DNA from: an uncultured Porphyromonadaceae bacterium
GTDB lineage: Bacteria; Bacteroidota; Bacteroidia; Bacteroidales; Muribaculaceae
Direction: 5' to 3'
Length of the DNA: 6,691 nt
Assembly (NCBI GenBank): GCA_946183895.1
Contig: CAMHDX010000050.1
Span: 1-6,691 of the forward strand
A program made the position numbers and the translations under genes. Shown here one piece after another: positions 6,252-6,691 of the stretch (its first letter is position 1; every line of letters starts with the position of its first letter). The notes below the pieces were generated by a model. It was not told the origin of the DNA. It saw only the letters and a program-made list of their open reading frames with translations, and did no database searches.

Positions 6252-6340
6252 ACAACAAATTAAACAAATTGAACTAATTATTATAATTCATGGATAAAGT
6301 GCTACTGCAGATTTTTGTATAAATTTGTTAAATTTGTTGT
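6252..6340. repeat. repeat unit B (89 bp, short form, inverted termini)
   Basis: The unit is bounded by ACAACAAATTAAACAAATT on the left and, read from the other strand on the right, ACAACAAATTTAACAAATT (one mismatch over 19 bp). It could fold as a single long hairpin with a loop of about 50 nt, like a MITE. It shares both ends with unit A in the same orientation but lacks A's internal segment. Its right end overlaps the last codons and stop of the upstream nucleotidyltransferase gene. Confidence 0.85.
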
Positions 6341-6691
6341 TTTAGCTCTTCCGGCGTGCCGTAGCTGTGGTACTCCTCCATTGTCGCAAGGAACACCGGC
6401 GAGCCGCCAGCGAGCAGATAGTTATAGAGCAGCGAGACGTAGAATTCGGCTTTGCCGTGCGTGCCATCGTGCAGCAGCTGATGCGCCACCCGCTTGAACT
6501 CCGCTCCGCTGGCAAAGAAGTATGCCCCACACAAAGCATGGTTTGAGATGGGCTCCTTCTCGGCTGTGCGGACCACAAGGCCGTCAGCGCCCACCTCGGC
6601 ATAGCTGTACCGCGGGTCCTGCGACTCAAACGACACCAACGCGCCACCGCGCGCCTCATCGGCAGGCTGCGCAAGGGCGGCAGCTATCAGC
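6328..6691 (-). CDS. sugar nucleotidyltransferase, C-terminal part (start outside the window)
   Basis: The frame is open to the window edge, giving 120 residues of a GT-A-fold NTP_transferase. Recognisable parts are FESQDPRYSYAEVGADGLV, then RTAEKEPISNHALCGAYFF, the region after the active site of sugar-1-phosphate nucleotidylyltransferases, and MEEYHSYGTPEEL, the conserved end of the catalytic domain. Such enzymes join a sugar phosphate (or phospho-alcohol) to a nucleotide to make a donor. There is an internal TTG at 6639 but no sign of a real start there. The final residues after EEL (KQQI) and the TAA stop are encoded within or next to the right end of repeat unit B, so the natural C-terminus has probably been replaced. 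The catalytic core should be unaffected because the domain normally ends here. Confidence 0.85.
   Translation of the reverse strand, partial: LIAAALAQPADEARGGALVSFESQDPRYSYAEVGADGLVVRTAEKEPISNHALCGAYFFASGAEFKRVAHQLLHDGTHGKAEFYVSLLYNYLLAGGSPVFLATMEEYHSYGTPEELKQQI

Larger units (their letters stand above)
5585..6340. mobile_element. putative repeat-framed GxxExxY cassette (inserted element)
   Basis: Two units in the same orientation (5585-5835 and 6252-6340) share a 39-bp left end (one mismatch) and a 29-bp identical right end. They enclose a single gene with 16 nt on each side. The outer ends are inverted copies of each other (ACAACAAATT inward). The segment is much more AT-rich than the flanking genes and breaks an otherwise overlapping gene series, running from 3 bp before the HAD ATG into the last codons of the upstream nucleotidyltransferase. 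This suggests an insertion that can be copied, or excised by recombination between the units. No transposase is present and I could not identify a clear target-site duplication. The element nature is inferred. Confidence 0.6.

Noticed and set aside
5585..6340. CRISPR array or insertion sequence with transposase
   Set aside because: There are only two repeat units with no regular spacers, and the sole gene is a GxxExxY protein rather than a DDE, HUH or tyrosine/serine recombinase.
5582..6345. Target-site duplication flanking the cassette
   Set aside because: I compared the bases next to the outer ends (CTA on the left, TTTA on the right) and found no convincing duplicated word beyond a possible TA, so it is not reported as a feature.

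Overview
The window looks like part of a cell-surface polysaccharide (capsule, O-antigen or exopolysaccharide) locus from a Bacteroidota genome, most likely Bacteroidales of the Prevotella or Muribaculaceae type. The evidence is the gene content, the lack of Shine-Dalgarno sequences at the starts, the tightly overlapping genes, and a GxxExxY-family gene set in AT-rich repeats. The genus cannot be fixed from the sequence alone. Every supported gene lies on the minus strand, so transcription runs from high to low coordinates.

In transcription order: (1) 6691-6328 is the C-terminal part of a sugar nucleotidyltransferase whose start lies outside the window. (2) 6340-5585 is an AT-rich island with two direct copies of a repeat unit that has inverted ends, framing a 127-residue GxxExxY (PD-(D/E)xK-like) gene with 16 nt on each side. 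(3) 5581-3471 holds three genes overlapping end to start by 14 bp each: a HAD-superfamily phosphatase or mutase, an aminoglycoside/choline-kinase-fold kinase, and a small GT-A-fold nucleotidyltransferase-like protein. (4) 3463-2438 is a multi-pass acyltransferase-3 family membrane protein. (5) 2441-1248 is a GT-B-like glycosyltransferase. (6) 1255-320 is a family 2 glycosyltransferase. (7) 270-1 is the N-terminal end of a second acyltransferase, apparently broken near its start and running off the window.

A plausible joint role, which is inference, is that the kinase, HAD enzyme and one or both nucleotidyltransferases make an activated (NDP-linked) small alcohol or sugar. The two glycosyltransferases would extend the repeat unit, and the acyltransferases would add O-acyl groups. 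The kinase plus nucleotidyltransferase pairing resembles the logic of LicA/LicC, but no LicD-type transferase is present and the substrate is unknown.

The most unusual parts are the repeat-framed GxxExxY cassette, which appears to have inserted between the nucleotidyltransferase and HAD genes and now supplies the nucleotidyltransferase stop codon, and the start-region lesions in both acyltransferase genes. I saw no rRNA, tRNA, CRISPR array, transposase or recognisable riboswitch.
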